From: Corynebacterium sp. CNJ-954
GTDB lineage: Bacteria; Actinomycetota; Actinomycetes; Mycobacteriales; Mycobacteriaceae
Length of the DNA stretch: 64,000 nucleotides
Direction: 5' to 3'
NCBI RefSeq assembly: GCF_001942345.1
Contig: NZ_MKKI01000011.1
Span: forward strand, 310,001 to 374,000
Under the pieces are notes generated by a model. That model was given only the letters and a program-made list of their open reading frames with translations. It did no database searches and had not been told where the DNA came from. Of the stretch, positions 40,515 through 50,161 are shown in pieces (within the stretch, counting starts at the first letter, position 1; each line of letters begins with the position of its first letter). The position numbers and the translations under genes were made by a program.

Positions 40515-40542
40515 TTCACCGTTCGCGGTGTTGTAGTAGGGT
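40515..40542 (+). promoter_or_regulatory. Possible odhA promoter
   Basis: TTCACC at 40515-40520 and TAGGGT at 40537-40542 are spaced by 16 bases, 46 bases before the odhA start. Confidence 0.3.
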
Positions 40543-40588
40543 GGAGCGTCGAGATTGACCACATCATGAAATGAGGCGAGGACCTGCT

Positions 40589-43500
40589 GTGAACAGCACC
40601 AATTTCGGCCAAAATGAATGGCTGGTCGACCAGATGTACCAGCAGTTCAAGGAAGACCCCCAGTCCGTTGATCCGGAGTGGCGGGAACTCTTCAACAAGC
40701 GGCCGGACACGGTTGACCACGCCTCGGGGACTCAGTCCCCGAGCTCCACGACCTCCGGGAACGGCGGCAAGCCCGCCGAGACGAAGAGCACGCCGGCTGC
40801 AAAGGCCACGAAGGCCACAGGCTCCGTCGAGAACAAGACCAAGAGCGCGCCGAAGGGTGCGCCGGCCTCCCCGAAGAAGTCGCTTTCTGCATCGGTTAAC
40901 CCGATTCCGGAACGCGTCGCACCTCCGGCCCCGAAGGGGCCCGCTGAGGCACCTGCCGCCGGTGAGCACCCGCTCAAGGGGGCCCAGAAGTCCATCGCGA
41001 AGAACATGGACATCTCACTGGAGATCCCCACCGCCACCACGGTGCGCGACATGCCCGCCAAGCTCATGTTCGAGAACCGGGCCATGGTCAATGACCACCT
41101 GCAGTCCCGCGGCAAGGGCAAGATCAGCTTCACCCACATCATTGGCTGGGCAATGGTCAAGGCAGTTCAGGCCCACCCGTCGATGAACAACAGCTACAAG
41201 GTCGTCGACGGCAAGCCCGTCCTCGTCACCCCCGAGCACATCAACCTCGGCCTGGCCATCGACATGGTCAGCAAGAACGGTGCCCGCAACCTCGTCGTCG
41301 CCGCCATCCGCGAGTGCGAGACGCTCACTTTCGACGGATTCGTCGACGCCTACGAGGACATCGTCAAGCGCGCCCGTATCGGCAAGCTCACGATGGACGA
41401 CTTCAGCGGGGTGACCATCCAGCTGACCAACCCGGGCGGCATCGGCACCCGCCACTCGGTGCCCCGCCTCACCCGTGGTCAGGGAACGATCGTCGGCGTC
41501 GGCGCCATGGACTACCCCGCGGAATTCGCCGGGGCGTCCGAGGACCGTCTCGCAGACATGGGTGTCGGCAAACTGGTCACCATGACCTCGACGTACGACC
41601 ACCGCATCATCCAGGGCGCGGAGTCCGGCGAGTTCCTCCGCGACATCAGCAGGCTGCTGATCAACGACGAGTTCTGGGACGACCTGTTCGCCGCGATGTC
41701 GGTGCCTTATGCTCCGGTCCGTTGGAGCCAGGACCTGCCGAACATCGGTGTCGACAAGTCCACCCGTGTCATGCAGCTCATCGAGGCTTACCGCAGCCGT
41801 GGCCACCTGATCGCCGACATCGATCCGCTGCAGTGGACCCAGCCGGGGCTTCCGGTGCCCGACCACTCCGACCTGGAGATCGAGACCCACGGACTGACCC
41901 TCTGGGACTATGACCGTAGCTTCAACGTCGGTGGATTCGCCGGACGCGAGAAGATGACCCTGCGCGAAGTCCTCGCGACGTTGCGCCGTGCGTACACACT
42001 CAAGGTCGGTTCCGAGTACACCCACATCCTCGACCACGACGAGCGTCAGTGGCTGGAGGAGCAGATCGAGGGTGGCCAGCCGAAGCTGTCCAACCCGGAG
42101 CAGAAGTACCTGCTGCAGACCCTGAACTCCGCCGAGGCGTTCGAGAACTTCCTGCAGACCAAGTACATCGGCCAGAAGCGGTTCTCCCTGGAAGGCGCTG
42201 AGTCACTCATCCCGCTGCTCGACGCTGCCGTTGACTCGGCTGCCGAGCAGGGCCTTGAAGAGGTTGTCATCGGCATGCCCCACCGCGGGCGTCTCAATGT
42301 CCTGGCCAACATCGTCGGCAAGCCGTACTCGAAGGTATTCACGGAGTTCGAGGGCAATATCGAGCCCACGGTGGCCGGTGGATCCGGCGACGTGAAGTAC
42401 CACCTCGGCCAGACCGGCCAGTACACCCAGATGTTCGGCGACAATGACATCGACATCACCCTGACGGCGAACCCCTCGCACCTCGAGGCTGTCAACCCGG
42501 TGATGGAGGGTATCGCCCGCGCCCACCAGGACATCTCCACCAACGGTCACGATCACCCGATCATGCCGATCCTGATGCACGGCGACGCCGCTTTCACCGG
42601 ACTGGGTATCGTCCAGGAGACCATCAACCTCGCGAAGCTCGACGGCTACACCGTCGGTGGCACCGTGCATGTGGTGGTCAACAACCAGATCGGCTTCACC
42701 ACCACCCCTGATGCGGGACGTTCCACCCACTACGTCACCGACCTCGCCAAGGGCTTCGACGCACCGATCTTCCACGTCAACGGCGACGATCCGGAGGCTG
42801 TCGTCTGGGTGGCACGCCTGGCGGTCGAGTACCGCCGCCGCTTCGGTAAAGACGTCTTCATCGACCTCGTCTGCTACCGGCGTCGTGGTCACAACGAGTC
42901 CGACGACCCGTCGATGACACAGCCGGAGATGTACGACCGTATCCAGGACCGGACCACCGTCCGCGCCCTGTACCACGACACGCTGGTCGGACGCGGCGAA
43001 CTGTCCGAGGAAGACGCGCAGCGCGCCGCCGATGACTTCCAGGGACAGCTGGAGACCGTGTTCAACCAGGTCCGGGAAGCAGAGAAGGGCGCCACCCCTG
43101 CCGAGCAGACCGGCATCGCCGGTTCGCAGTCCCTGACCCGCGGGTTGGACACCTCCATCTCCCGCGAGGTCCTCGAGGCCGTCGGGGACGCTTTCACCGG
43201 CGTGCCGGAGGGCTTCAACGTCCACCAGCGGGTCAAGCCGGTCGTCAAGCGTCGTCAGGAGATGACCCGGAAGGGTGGCATCGACTGGGCCTTCGGTGAG
43301 CTCCTCGCATTCTCCACCCTCGCGCAGGACGGTCGACTCGTCCGACTGGCTGGCGAGGATTCTCTGCGGGGCACGTTCACCCAGCGCCACGCAGTGCTCT
43401 TCGACTCCGAGACCACTGAGCCCTACAGCCCGCTCGAGAAGCTCGCCGAAGAGTCCGGCAACGGTGGTTCCTTCCGTGCCTACAACTCCCCGCTGACCGA

Positions 43501-44326
43501 GTTCGCGGGTCTCGGCTTCGAGTACGGCTACTCCGTCGGCAACCTCGACGCCGTGGTGGCCTGGGAGGCGCAGTTCGGTGACTTCGTCAACGGTGGACAG
43601 ACGATCATCGACCAGTACATCGCCTCCGGTGAGGCGAAGTGGGGTCAGCTCTCAAGTGTGATCCTGCTGCTGCCGCACGGTTACGAGGGCCAGGGCCCGG
43701 ACCACTCCAGCGCCCGGATCGAACGATTCCTGCAGATGGCTGCCGAAGGTTCGATGACGATCGCGCAGCCGTCCACCCCGGCGAACCACTTCCATCTGCT
43801 GCGGCGCCATGCCATGGGCACGATGCGCCGTCCGCTGGTGGTCTTCACCCCGAAGTCGATGCTCCGTAACAAGGCGGCGACCTCTGCGGTGGAGGACTTC
43901 ACCGACGTGACGAGCTTCCGCTCCGTCCTCGATGATCCCCGCCTGAGCGACTCCGCCGCCACGCACGACGACATCACCACCGTCCTGCTGTGCTCGGGGA
44001 AGATCTACTACGACCTGGAGAAGAAGCGTCAGGAGGACGAGCGCGACGACGTCGCCATCGCCCGCGTGGAGATGCTGCACCCGTTGCCGCACAACCGCAT
44101 CAAGGAGGTTCTCGACCGGTACCCGAACGCGGAGTTCCGCTGGGTGCAGGACGAGCCCGCCAACCAGGGCCCGTGGCCCTTCGTTGCCCTGAACCTGCCG
44201 GAGCGCATCGAGGGTCTGAAACTGAAGCGGGTCTCCCGTCGGGCCCAGTCCTCGACGGCGACCGGCCTGGCCAAGGTCCACAAGCTTGAGCAGGAGCAGC
44301 TGCTCAACGAGGCGTTCGCAAAGTAG
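40589..44326 (+). CDS. odhA: 2-oxoglutarate dehydrogenase E1 fused to succinyltransferase domain (OdhA)
   Basis: TCA-cycle enzyme converting 2-oxoglutarate to succinyl-CoA. 1245 residues. Order: N-terminal segment NSTNFGQNEWLVDQMYQQF, an Ala/Lys/Pro linker (about 35-130), an E2-type succinyltransferase core from KSIAKNMDISLEIPTA with the DHRIIQGAESG catalytic motif near 337, then the TPP-dependent E1 from about 390, including VVIGMPHRGRLNVL and VVNNQIGFTTTPD. There is no lipoyl domain, as in other Corynebacteriales, where lipoyl groups come from AceF. In relatives the enzyme is inhibited by unphosphorylated OdhI (FHA protein). The GTG at 40589 follows GAGG and gives the family N-terminus. Confidence 0.97.
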   Translation: MNSTNFGQNEWLVDQMYQQFKEDPQSVDPEWRELFNKRPDTVDHASGTQSPSSTTSGNGGKPAETKSTPAAKATKATGSVENKTKSAPKGAPASPKKSLSASVNPIPERVAPPAPKGPAEAPAAGEHPLKGAQKSIAKNMDISLEIPTATTVRDMPAKLMFENRAMVNDHLQSRGKGKISFTHIIGWAMVKAVQAHPSMNNSYKVVDGKPVLVTPEHINLGLAIDMVSKNGARNLVVAAIRECETLTFDGFVDAYEDIVKRARIGKLTMDDFSGVTIQLTNPGGIGTRHSVPRLTRGQGTIVGVGAMDYPAEFAGASEDRLADMGVGKLVTMTSTYDHRIIQGAESGEFLRDISRLLINDEFWDDLFAAMSVPYAPVRWSQDLPNIGVDKSTRVMQLIEAYRSRGHLIADIDPLQWTQPGLPVPDHSDLEIETHGLTLWDYDRSFNVGGFAGREKMTLREVLATLRRAYTLKVGSEYTHILDHDERQWLEEQIEGGQPKLSNPEQKYLLQTLNSAEAFENFLQTKYIGQKRFSLEGAESLIPLLDAAVDSAAEQGLEEVVIGMPHRGRLNVLANIVGKPYSKVFTEFEGNIEPTVAGGSGDVKYHLGQTGQYTQMFGDNDIDITLTANPSHLEAVNPVMEGIARAHQDISTNGHDHPIMPILMHGDAAFTGLGIVQETINLAKLDGYTVGGTVHVVVNNQIGFTTTPDAGRSTHYVTDLAKGFDAPIFHVNGDDPEAVVWVARLAVEYRRRFGKDVFIDLVCYRRRGHNESDDPSMTQPEMYDRIQDRTTVRALYHDTLVGRGELSEEDAQRAADDFQGQLETVFNQVREAEKGATPAEQTGIAGSQSLTRGLDTSISREVLEAVGDAFTGVPEGFNVHQRVKPVVKRRQEMTRKGGIDWAFGELLAFSTLAQDGRLVRLAGEDSLRGTFTQRHAVLFDSETTEPYSPLEKLAEESGNGGSFRAYNSPLTEFAGLGFEYGYSVGNLDAVVAWEAQFGDFVNGGQTIIDQYIASGEAKWGQLSSVILLLPHGYEGQGPDHSSARIERFLQMAAEGSMTIAQPSTPANHFHLLRRHAMGTMRRPLVVFTPKSMLRNKAATSAVEDFTDVTSFRSVLDDPRLSDSAATHDDITTVLLCSGKIYYDLEKKRQEDERDDVAIARVEMLHPLPHNRIKEVLDRYPNAEFRWVQDEPANQGPWPFVALNLPERIEGLKLKRVSRRAQSSTATGLAKVHKLEQEQLLNEAFAK

Positions 44327-44366
44327 CCCCTCAGCCTGCCTTCCCGGTAGGCACCCGGTAGTCCGC

Positions 44367-44413
44367 AAAACCCGGCGGGGAAGACACGACAGTGACCTTC
44401 CCCGCCGGGTTTT
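44367..44413 (+). terminator. Bidirectional intrinsic terminator after odhA
   Basis: AAAACCCGGCGGGGAAG pairs exactly with CTTCCCCGCCGGGTTTT around a loop of about 13 bases. With A and T runs at both ends it can stop both odhA and the convergent lipoprotein gene. Confidence 0.85.
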
Positions 44414-44427
44414 CTGCCGTCTGTCAG

Positions 44428-45090
44428 CTAGTCGTCGTCTCCGTCGGCGGCGAGATCGTCGCTGGACACGCCTCCCGCCACATTGTTCAGCGCCCGACGG
44501 TCCGACCGCTCCAGTGCCGTCTTACGGTAGACGGCAACCGTGTTCTGCGGTAGCGAATCATCGTCACACGCGACAGCTTCCCCCGGGTCGCTGGCCTGGA
44601 GATCTGTCGGGAGAGCCGAGAACATGGTCGTGTGGGCGATATCACGCCACTGGCTCGGATCTGCGCCCTCGTCACGCGCCTGTGCATAGAGACCCCGGAG
44701 CTCCTCGCCCTTCACCGGGTCAAGAACGTCGAGCAACTCACCGACACACCCCAGGACGACGTTGACCTCACCGTTGTGGAGCAGATCCAGCCGGTCCGCA
44801 CCATCAATGTCCCGGAGCTCGACCGAGCGGCCTGTCCCGGCGAAAGCGTTCTCGTAGCTCTCGGCCAACCGGTGCTGCACCGGATCATCCGTGAGACCCA
44901 GGTAGATCGGACCGGACGTCTCCTCCGCCATCTGCAGCTCCGCCGGGCCGGTCACTCCTCCCGCCGAACAACCGGAGAGTCCCACCGCTACCGTCGTGCA
45001 GGCCACCGCCGTCGCGAGAGTGACGCGTCGGTCCCGCCGACGTCCCGGCTGCACCGTCGCCGTCGCCCTCCAGAAGCGTCTCACACCCAT
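44428..45090 (-). CDS. Predicted lipoprotein with substrate-binding-like domain
   Basis: 220 residues from the ATG at 45090 (MGVRRFWRATA). A basic N-terminus and hydrophobic stretch lead to a lipobox LSGC, so the mature protein would be lipid-anchored at the cysteine outside the membrane. The rest (YLGLTDDPVQHRLAESYENA, later LLHNGEVNVVLGCVGELL) resembles the first lobe of glycine-betaine-type solute-binding proteins but is short, and no ABC permease is nearby. The last 15 residues are Asp-rich. Two cysteines (about 125 and 175) could pair. Confidence 0.75.
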   Translation of the reverse strand: MGVRRFWRATATVQPGRRRDRRVTLATAVACTTVAVGLSGCSAGGVTGPAELQMAEETSGPIYLGLTDDPVQHRLAESYENAFAGTGRSVELRDIDGADRLDLLHNGEVNVVLGCVGELLDVLDPVKGEELRGLYAQARDEGADPSQWRDIAHTTMFSALPTDLQASDPGEAVACDDDSLPQNTVAVYRKTALERSDRRALNNVAGGVSSDDLAADGDDD

Positions 45091-45162
45091 GTACCGTCCG
45101 TTCTTCCTCGATTCGCACCGGGGCATGGGGTCCCGCCCGCCACCGGTAGTGCCACCATCATG

Positions 45163-45357
45163 TCACCACCATGCCACGACGTAGACACCCACCAGCGCAA
45201 GCCACGGGACCACACCCCACAGACGTGCCCGGTCCGAGAGCAGTGCCCCTGCCACGGCCACCACCCCGCCCACCGCATGGGGAATCCACAACGGGCTCCC
45301 CAACAGGGCCAGGATCACCGCGATCCCACACAGACCGCCGGCGATCAGTCGTGACAT
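45163..45357 (-). CDS. Small membrane protein
   Basis: 64 residues with two hydrophobic helices (about 4-22 and 27-42) and a third hydrophobic end, no soluble domain. GGGAGGAAACC immediately before the ATG is an excellent ribosome-binding site. It lies 72 bases upstream of the lipoprotein gene on the same strand and may be co-transcribed with it. Family not recognised. Confidence 0.7.
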   Translation of the reverse strand: MSRLIAGGLCGIAVILALLGSPLWIPHAVGGVVAVAGALLSDRARLWGVVPWLALVGVYVVAWW

Positions 45358-45483
45358 GGTTTCCTCCCGCGCTTCCAGCAGTACCTCGACATCGGCCTAA
45401 GAATACCCGCACAACTGTTACCGGAAGAAGCGTCGGCGCCGCCGGGACACCGGTTCACAGCGCGCCCACGGGATACTGTGCCG

Positions 45484-45489
45484 TAACCT
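45484..45489 (+). promoter_or_regulatory. -10 box of the MgtE-like gene (leaderless)
   Basis: TAACCT ends eight bases before the ATG at 45498. Confidence 0.45.
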
Positions 45490-45497
45490 CTAGTCTC

Positions 45498-46793
45498 ATG
45501 GACACCACACGGGTATTCGCCGGACGTCTCGCCGGCATGCTTCTCCTCGGCGCGGACGGCGAGTCTCTCGGACGGATCCGGGATGTCGTCCTGACGATCC
45601 GTTCGACGCGCGCAGTCGCACTCGGGCTCGTCGCCGAGGTCGCCGGCAAACGGAGGATCTTCCTGCCGATGGGACGCGTCATCTCCATCGACCCCAAGGA
45701 AGTCACCCTCAACACCAGCTCAGTGAATCTCCGTCCGTTCCGGTCCCGGGCAGGAGAGCTGACGGTGATGGACGACCTGATCGGGGCGAAGGTGCACACC
45801 GACGACCCCGAGTTCAGCCACCTCGCCGGCCGGGCGGTCGAGATATCCGACGTCGAACTCGAACGGACCCGCACCCGTGAGTGGGAGCTCAGCCGGGTGG
45901 CCGTGATTACCCGCGGTCGGCTGGGGCGTCGGACGACTCCGGCGGTGATCCCCTTCATGCATGTCCACGGCCTCTCTGCGTCCGGTGCGGGCCCACGTGA
46001 CGTGGACGCGGAACTGATCGCCGAATTCACCACGATGCGCAACGCCGACATCGCCCACGCCCTCCGGGACATGGATCCGGACCGACGTTTCCGGATCGCC
46101 TCGGAACTCGACGACGAACGCCTCGCCGACGTCATCGCCGAGCTTCCCGACGACGAGCAGACCGAACTCGTCGAGGAACTCAATATCGAGCGCGCTGCGA
46201 CGATCCTGGAGGAGATGGACCCCGATGATGCGGCGGACCTGCTCGGAGAACTCCCGGGCGACAAAGCCGACGTCCTCCTCGAGCTGATGGACCCCGAGGA
46301 GTCCGAACCGGTGCGTCGGCTCATGAGCTTCTCCCCCGACACCGTCGGTGCCCTGATGACGTCCGAGGCAATCATCCTGACGCCTCAGGCGACAGTGGCA
46401 GAAGCACTGGCCCATGCCCGAAATCCCGAAGTCCCGCTCTCCCTGAGTTCACTGATCTTCGTGGTGCGGCCTCCTCAGGCAACGCCGACCGGGCGCTACC
46501 TCGGCTGTGTCCATCTGCAGAAGCTCCTGCGGGAGCCACCGTCCTCACTGGTCGGCGGAATCCTGGACCTCGAGCTCCCCGCCTTGCATCCCGAGGACAC
46601 CGAGGAGACGGCTGCCCGGTACTTCGCCACCTACAACCTGGTCTCCGCCCCGGTCCTCGACGAAGACAGTCATCTGCTCGGTGTGGTCGGCGTCGACGAC
46701 CTGCTTGACCATCTGCTGCCCGAGAACTGGCGCGACGAGGACTGGCGCAGCAACCGGTCCGCCCCGACACAGCTGACCGCAGGACGAGAGTGA
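45498..46793 (+). CDS. MgtE N-domain/CBS protein without channel domain
   Basis: 431 residues. Order: a PRC-barrel-like N-terminus (GRLAGMLLLGADGESLGRIR, about 8-75), a second small beta domain, the superhelical MgtE N domain with repeated helix pairs (IASELDDERLADVIAEL, ILEEMDPDDAADLLGELPG; about 185-285), and two CBS domains (about 300-410). The five-helix Mg2+ channel of true MgtE is missing, so this is a soluble protein that probably senses Mg2+ or nucleotide. The DUF1003 membrane protein begins seven bases downstream and is a plausible partner. Confidence 0.87.
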   Translation: MDTTRVFAGRLAGMLLLGADGESLGRIRDVVLTIRSTRAVALGLVAEVAGKRRIFLPMGRVISIDPKEVTLNTSSVNLRPFRSRAGELTVMDDLIGAKVHTDDPEFSHLAGRAVEISDVELERTRTREWELSRVAVITRGRLGRRTTPAVIPFMHVHGLSASGAGPRDVDAELIAEFTTMRNADIAHALRDMDPDRRFRIASELDDERLADVIAELPDDEQTELVEELNIERAATILEEMDPDDAADLLGELPGDKADVLLELMDPEESEPVRRLMSFSPDTVGALMTSEAIILTPQATVAEALAHARNPEVPLSLSSLIFVVRPPQATPTGRYLGCVHLQKLLREPPSSLVGGILDLELPALHPEDTEETAARYFATYNLVSAPVLDEDSHLLGVVGVDDLLDHLLPENWRDEDWRSNRSAPTQLTAGRE

Positions 46794-46800
46794 GAGCACC

Positions 46801-47340
46801 ATGCCGGACAACTTCTCCAGAACTGACCTGGACACTCCCTCGACAGGGCCCCGACGTCGACTGATCGCGTACAACGACGATGCCGTCGGTGTCGGTGCCG
46901 AGAAGGTCGCCCGGTTTCTCGGGACAGGACGCTACCTCATGTGGCAGACCAACATCGTGGTGGTCTGGATCTGCCTCAACGTGGGCGGATTCTGGTGGAA
47001 CTGGGACGTCTACCCGTTCATCCTGTTGAACCTCGCCTTCTCCACCCAGGCCGCCTACGCAGCGCCTCTGATCCTGCTCGCGCAGAACAGGCAGGACGAC
47101 CGCGACCGTGTGTCCCTGAACGAAGACCGCCGGCGTGCCGAGGAGACCAAGGCCGACACAGAGTTCCTCGCCAGAGAACTCGCCGGGCTGCGCATCGCGG
47201 TGGGTGAGAACGTCACGCGGGACTATCTGCGTCGCGAACTCGATGACCTCGGTGACCTGCTCCGCCGTATCGAGGACAAGCTCGAGGATCAGCGTAACGA
47301 CGAACGGTCCGACGGAAGCCCTTCCGACGCCGCACGGTGA
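46801..47340 (+). CDS. DUF1003 membrane protein
   Basis: 179 residues. Soluble N-terminus, two close membrane helices (about 46-64 and 71-93) with the family pattern GTGRYLMWQTNIVVVWICLN and NLAFSTQAAYAAPLILLAQN, then a charged coiled-coil tail (about 100-165). The gene follows the MgtE-like gene by seven bases, an arrangement also known in mycobacteria. Role unknown; the pairing hints at Mg2+ homeostasis. Confidence 0.85.
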   Translation: MPDNFSRTDLDTPSTGPRRRLIAYNDDAVGVGAEKVARFLGTGRYLMWQTNIVVVWICLNVGGFWWNWDVYPFILLNLAFSTQAAYAAPLILLAQNRQDDRDRVSLNEDRRRAEETKADTEFLARELAGLRIAVGENVTRDYLRRELDDLGDLLRRIEDKLEDQRNDERSDGSPSDAAR

Positions 47341-47363
47341 TTGGCCCTGAACTGGGGTGGGCG

Positions 47364-47369
47364 TATCAT
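47364..47369 (+). promoter_or_regulatory. -10 box of mrp (leaderless)
   Basis: TATCAT ends eight bases before the ATG at 47378. Confidence 0.45.
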
Positions 47370-47377
47370 CATGGTCA

Positions 47378-48508
47378 ATGTCTACTGTCACTGAATCAGC
47401 GGTTCGCAGTGCCTTGGCAACTGTGGAGGACCCGGAGCTCAACAAGCCCATCACCGACCTCGGGATGGTCAAGTCGATCGATATCGACGGCACCCATGTC
47501 GCCGTCGAGATCTATCTGACCATCGCGGGTTGCCCGATGAAATCGACGCTGACGACGCGGACGCGTGACGCCGCCGAGAGCGTCGAGGGAGTCGAACGGG
47601 CCACGGTGACCACCGACGTCATGAGTGACGAACAACGACGGGAGCTCCGCACGAGGTTGCGCGGTGGAGCGGCGGAACCTGTCATCCCCTTCGCACAACC
47701 GGAGTCGACGACCCGGGTCTTCGCCGTCGCGTCCGGCAAGGGCGGGGTCGGCAAGTCGTCGGTGACGGTGAACCTCGCCACCGCACTGGCACAACGCGGC
47801 CTGCAGGTCGGTGTCGTCGACGCCGACATCTACGGTCACTCGGTACCTCACATGATGGGGTCGAACCACCGTCCCCACCAGGTGGACGACATGATCATTC
47901 CGCCACAGGCGCACGGGGTGAAGATCATGTCGATCGGCCACTTCCTGGACGGCAATTCGCCGGTCGTCTGGCGTGGTCCCATGCTGCACCGCGCCATCCA
48001 GCAGTTCCTCGCGGACGTCTTCTGGGGAGACCTGGATATCCTGCTGCTCGACCTCCCACCGGGAACCGGCGACGTGGCCATCTCCGTCGCACAACTGGTC
48101 CCTAATGCGGAGCTTCTGATCGTGACCACGCCTCAGGTGGCGGCGGCGGAGGTCGCAGAACGGGCCGGCAGCATCTCCCAGCAGACCCGTCAGCGGATCG
48201 GCGGCGTCATCGAGAACATGAGCTGGATGGACATGCCGGACGGCTCCAGGATGGATATCTTCGGCACTGGTGGCGGGCAGGTCGTCGCCGACCACCTGAG
48301 TCAGTTGACCGGCGGCGAGGTGCCGTTGATGGGCCAGATTCCGCTTGATCCGAATCTCCGAATCGGTGGTGACCTCGGTAATCCGATCGCCATCTCCGAA
48401 CCCGACTCACCGGCGGGGGTGGCGCTGGGAGCGATCGCGTCGAAGCTCGCCACACGACGTCAGTCCCTTGCCGGGCGTCAGCTGAATCTCGGTGTAGCAG
48501 GGCGGTAG
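47378..48508 (+). CDS. mrp: Mrp/ApbC/NBP35-type iron-sulfur cluster carrier ATPase
   Basis: P-loop ATPase thought to load Fe-S clusters onto apoproteins. 376 residues. N-terminal DUF59/MIP18-like domain (MSTVTESAVRSALATVEDPE, to about 95) followed by the deviant Walker A ASGKGGVGKSSVTVNLATAL near 118. The usual C-terminal CxxC pair that holds the cluster is not visible in ENMSWMDMPDGSRMDIFGTG, where many Mrp proteins have it, so the cluster site may differ. It converges on tatB. Confidence 0.92.
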   Translation: MSTVTESAVRSALATVEDPELNKPITDLGMVKSIDIDGTHVAVEIYLTIAGCPMKSTLTTRTRDAAESVEGVERATVTTDVMSDEQRRELRTRLRGGAAEPVIPFAQPESTTRVFAVASGKGGVGKSSVTVNLATALAQRGLQVGVVDADIYGHSVPHMMGSNHRPHQVDDMIIPPQAHGVKIMSIGHFLDGNSPVVWRGPMLHRAIQQFLADVFWGDLDILLLDLPPGTGDVAISVAQLVPNAELLIVTTPQVAAAEVAERAGSISQQTRQRIGGVIENMSWMDMPDGSRMDIFGTGGGQVVADHLSQLTGGEVPLMGQIPLDPNLRIGGDLGNPIAISEPDSPAGVALGAIASKLATRRQSLAGRQLNLGVAGR

Positions 48509-48540
48509 CACTCCCCCGACGCACACCCCCGCCCCGGTGC

Positions 48541-49050
48541 CTACATGGTGTCGTCGTAGTTTCCGGCGTCGCCCCAGTCCCGGGACTGGCCGACCTCGTC
48601 CTGCTGCGGGAGTTCCACCCGTTCCTCTTCCTGCGCCGCGGGAGCCTCGCTTTCCTGCGCGGTGGGAACCTCACTCGGTCTCGGAGGGTTCTTCGGTGCC
48701 CGGCCGGAGATCTGAGCGGATGTGCCCCGCACTGCTCCGGTGACATCCTTCGCCGAGGACTCCAGGTCCGTGAGGAAGCTGTCGTCGTCATCCAGCAGTG
48801 TTTTCGTGATGAACCCACGGGCACCCATCTGACGGACACTGTTGAGTTGGGACAGGGGCTTGCGGAACTCCTCGAAGTCCTCACCGAAGTCCTGGTCCAG
48901 CTCCTGCCGGGCGTTGGCGATGGCGGTACGTGCCGCGAGGAGCAGAGCCTTGAGATCGGTGATCAGCCGAGGAAGTCGTTCCGGTCCGACGACGATAATG
49001 CCCACGACAATCAGGACGAGGACTTCACCCCATCCGATGCTGGAGAACAC
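48541..49050 (-). CDS. tatB: Sec-independent translocase protein TatB
   Basis: Twin-arginine translocase component that recognises folded cargo. 169 residues: one N-terminal membrane helix MFSSIGWGEVLVLIVVGIIV, the hinge VGPERLPRL, an amphipathic helix, and a long charged C-terminal tail rich in Glu, Gln and Pro. The start is GTG. It lies beside the sigE/anti-sigma pair, the same order as mycobacterial sigE-rseA-htrA-tatB but without htrA. Confidence 0.93.
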   Translation of the reverse strand: MFSSIGWGEVLVLIVVGIIVVGPERLPRLITDLKALLLAARTAIANARQELDQDFGEDFEEFRKPLSQLNSVRQMGARGFITKTLLDDDDSFLTDLESSAKDVTGAVRGTSAQISGRAPKNPPRPSEVPTAQESEAPAAQEEERVELPQQDEVGQSRDWGDAGNYDDTM

Positions 49051-49089
49051 CAGACACGCCTTTCTCTTGACACTGCCGACTGCCTGATT

Positions 49090-49515
49090 CTAACCCTCAC
49101 TGCGCTGACGCGGCGATTTCGCCCTTCCCTTGGTGGTCCGTCGCTGAACTTTGCGCGCTGCAGCAGCCATGCGGCCGGTGATACTGTCCGGGCGACGACA
49201 GCCGTCGATACCGACCGTATCGCTGTCGAGCGGGGCATCCTGCGGGGTGCCGTCGCCCTGCGCACAGTCGTCGGGGATGCGGACGAGACGGCTGAGCAGG
49301 CTCCCCGAGGCATGGAGCTGGTCCATCGGAATACTGCCCCGTAGGCGGTCAGACGCCTGCCGCTGTGCCCGGACCTCGTCCCGACACTCCACACAGTGAA
49401 CCAGGTGGATCCGCGCCCGGTGCTCAGCCCCGCGGGACAGCTCCCCGTCCACGAGTGCCGCGACAACCTCCGGGGTCAGATGGCCGACATCAGACAGCTT
49501 CCCGACTTCCGACAT
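49090..49515 (-). CDS. cseE: Zinc-associated anti-sigma factor for SigE
   Basis: 141-residue cytoplasmic protein. The zinc-binding anti-sigma motif HxxxCxxC is in RIHLVHCVECRDEV near residue 38-48, preceded by the helical LTPEVVAALVDGELS. There is no membrane helix, as in mycobacterial RseA and corynebacterial CseE. The tail is Arg/Lys-rich. AGGAGGTCC is well placed before the ATG. It is encoded directly after sigE and should bind and silence it until envelope stress. Confidence 0.88.
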   Translation of the reverse strand: MSEVGKLSDVGHLTPEVVAALVDGELSRGAEHRARIHLVHCVECRDEVRAQRQASDRLRGSIPMDQLHASGSLLSRLVRIPDDCAQGDGTPQDAPLDSDTVGIDGCRRPDSITGRMAAAARKVQRRTTKGRAKSPRQRSEG

Positions 49516-49573
49516 GACTGGACCTCCTTGACGACTCGCACGTCGCGTGCCTCATCTGCCATCGATGATAGCG

Positions 49574-50161
49574 CTAAGACTGCGGGATGTAGCTGAGCTC
49601 ACCGGCAGACCGCGCCAGGCTGGCCCTGAGCTGGCTCCTTGCGCGGTGGATGCGCGAGCGCACCGTACCCATCTTGAGACCCAGCGTGTCGGCGATCTCC
49701 TCGTAGGTCATGTCGAGCCCGTCACACAGGATCACCGCGACACGGAACTCGGGGCTCAGATCGTCCAGAGCTTTTTCCAACGCCGGATCGAGGTTGTTCA
49801 TCTCGAAGGCACGTTCCGGGCCGACACGTGTCCCCTCGACGCGGTCGTAGTCCTCCGGCAGGGCCTCCATCCGGATCGTCCCCCGGTGACGGACCATGTC
49901 GAGAAAGAGGTTCGTCGTGATGCGGTGCAGCCATCCCGAGAAGGTGCCCGGCCGGTACGACTTCAACGACCGGAAAGCCCGCATGAACGTGTCCTGCGTG
50001 AGGTCCTCCGCGTCCTGCCTGTCGCCGCTGAGCCGGTAGGCCAGACGGTAGACGCTGTCCGCGTGTTCCTCGACGAGTTCACTCCACGACGGCATCGCAC
50101 CTTCGCCGCGATCGAAAGCGCCCGTTGCCCCGTCAGGGCCGGAGTCTGCTGCGGTGTTCAT
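49574..50161 (-). CDS. sigE: ECF sigma factor SigE
   Basis: Extracytoplasmic-function sigma factor for envelope and heat stress. 195 residues from the ATG at 50161, which has GGAG five bases upstream; an ATG three codons earlier is possible. Region 2 is visible as [20 protein letters not shown] and [20 protein letters not shown]; region 4 as [20 protein letters not shown] with [11 protein letters not shown]. The anti-sigma gene follows. The divergent neighbour is an O-methyltransferase, as at the mycobacterial sigE locus. Confidence 0.94.
   Translation of the reverse strand: MNTAADSGPDGATGAFDRGEGAMPSWSELVEEHADSVYRLAYRLSGDRQDAEDLTQDTFMRAFRSLKSYRPGTFSGWLHRITTNLFLDMVRHRGTIRMEALPEDYDRVEGTRVGPERAFEMNNLDPALEKALDDLSPEFRVAVILCDGLDMTYEEIADTLGLKMGTVRSRIHRARSQLRASLARSAGELSYIPQS

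Noticed and set aside
47378..48508. Mrp as a ParA-type partition protein
   Set aside because: The deviant Walker motif is shared, but the N-terminal MIP18-like domain and neighbours fit the Fe-S carrier family.
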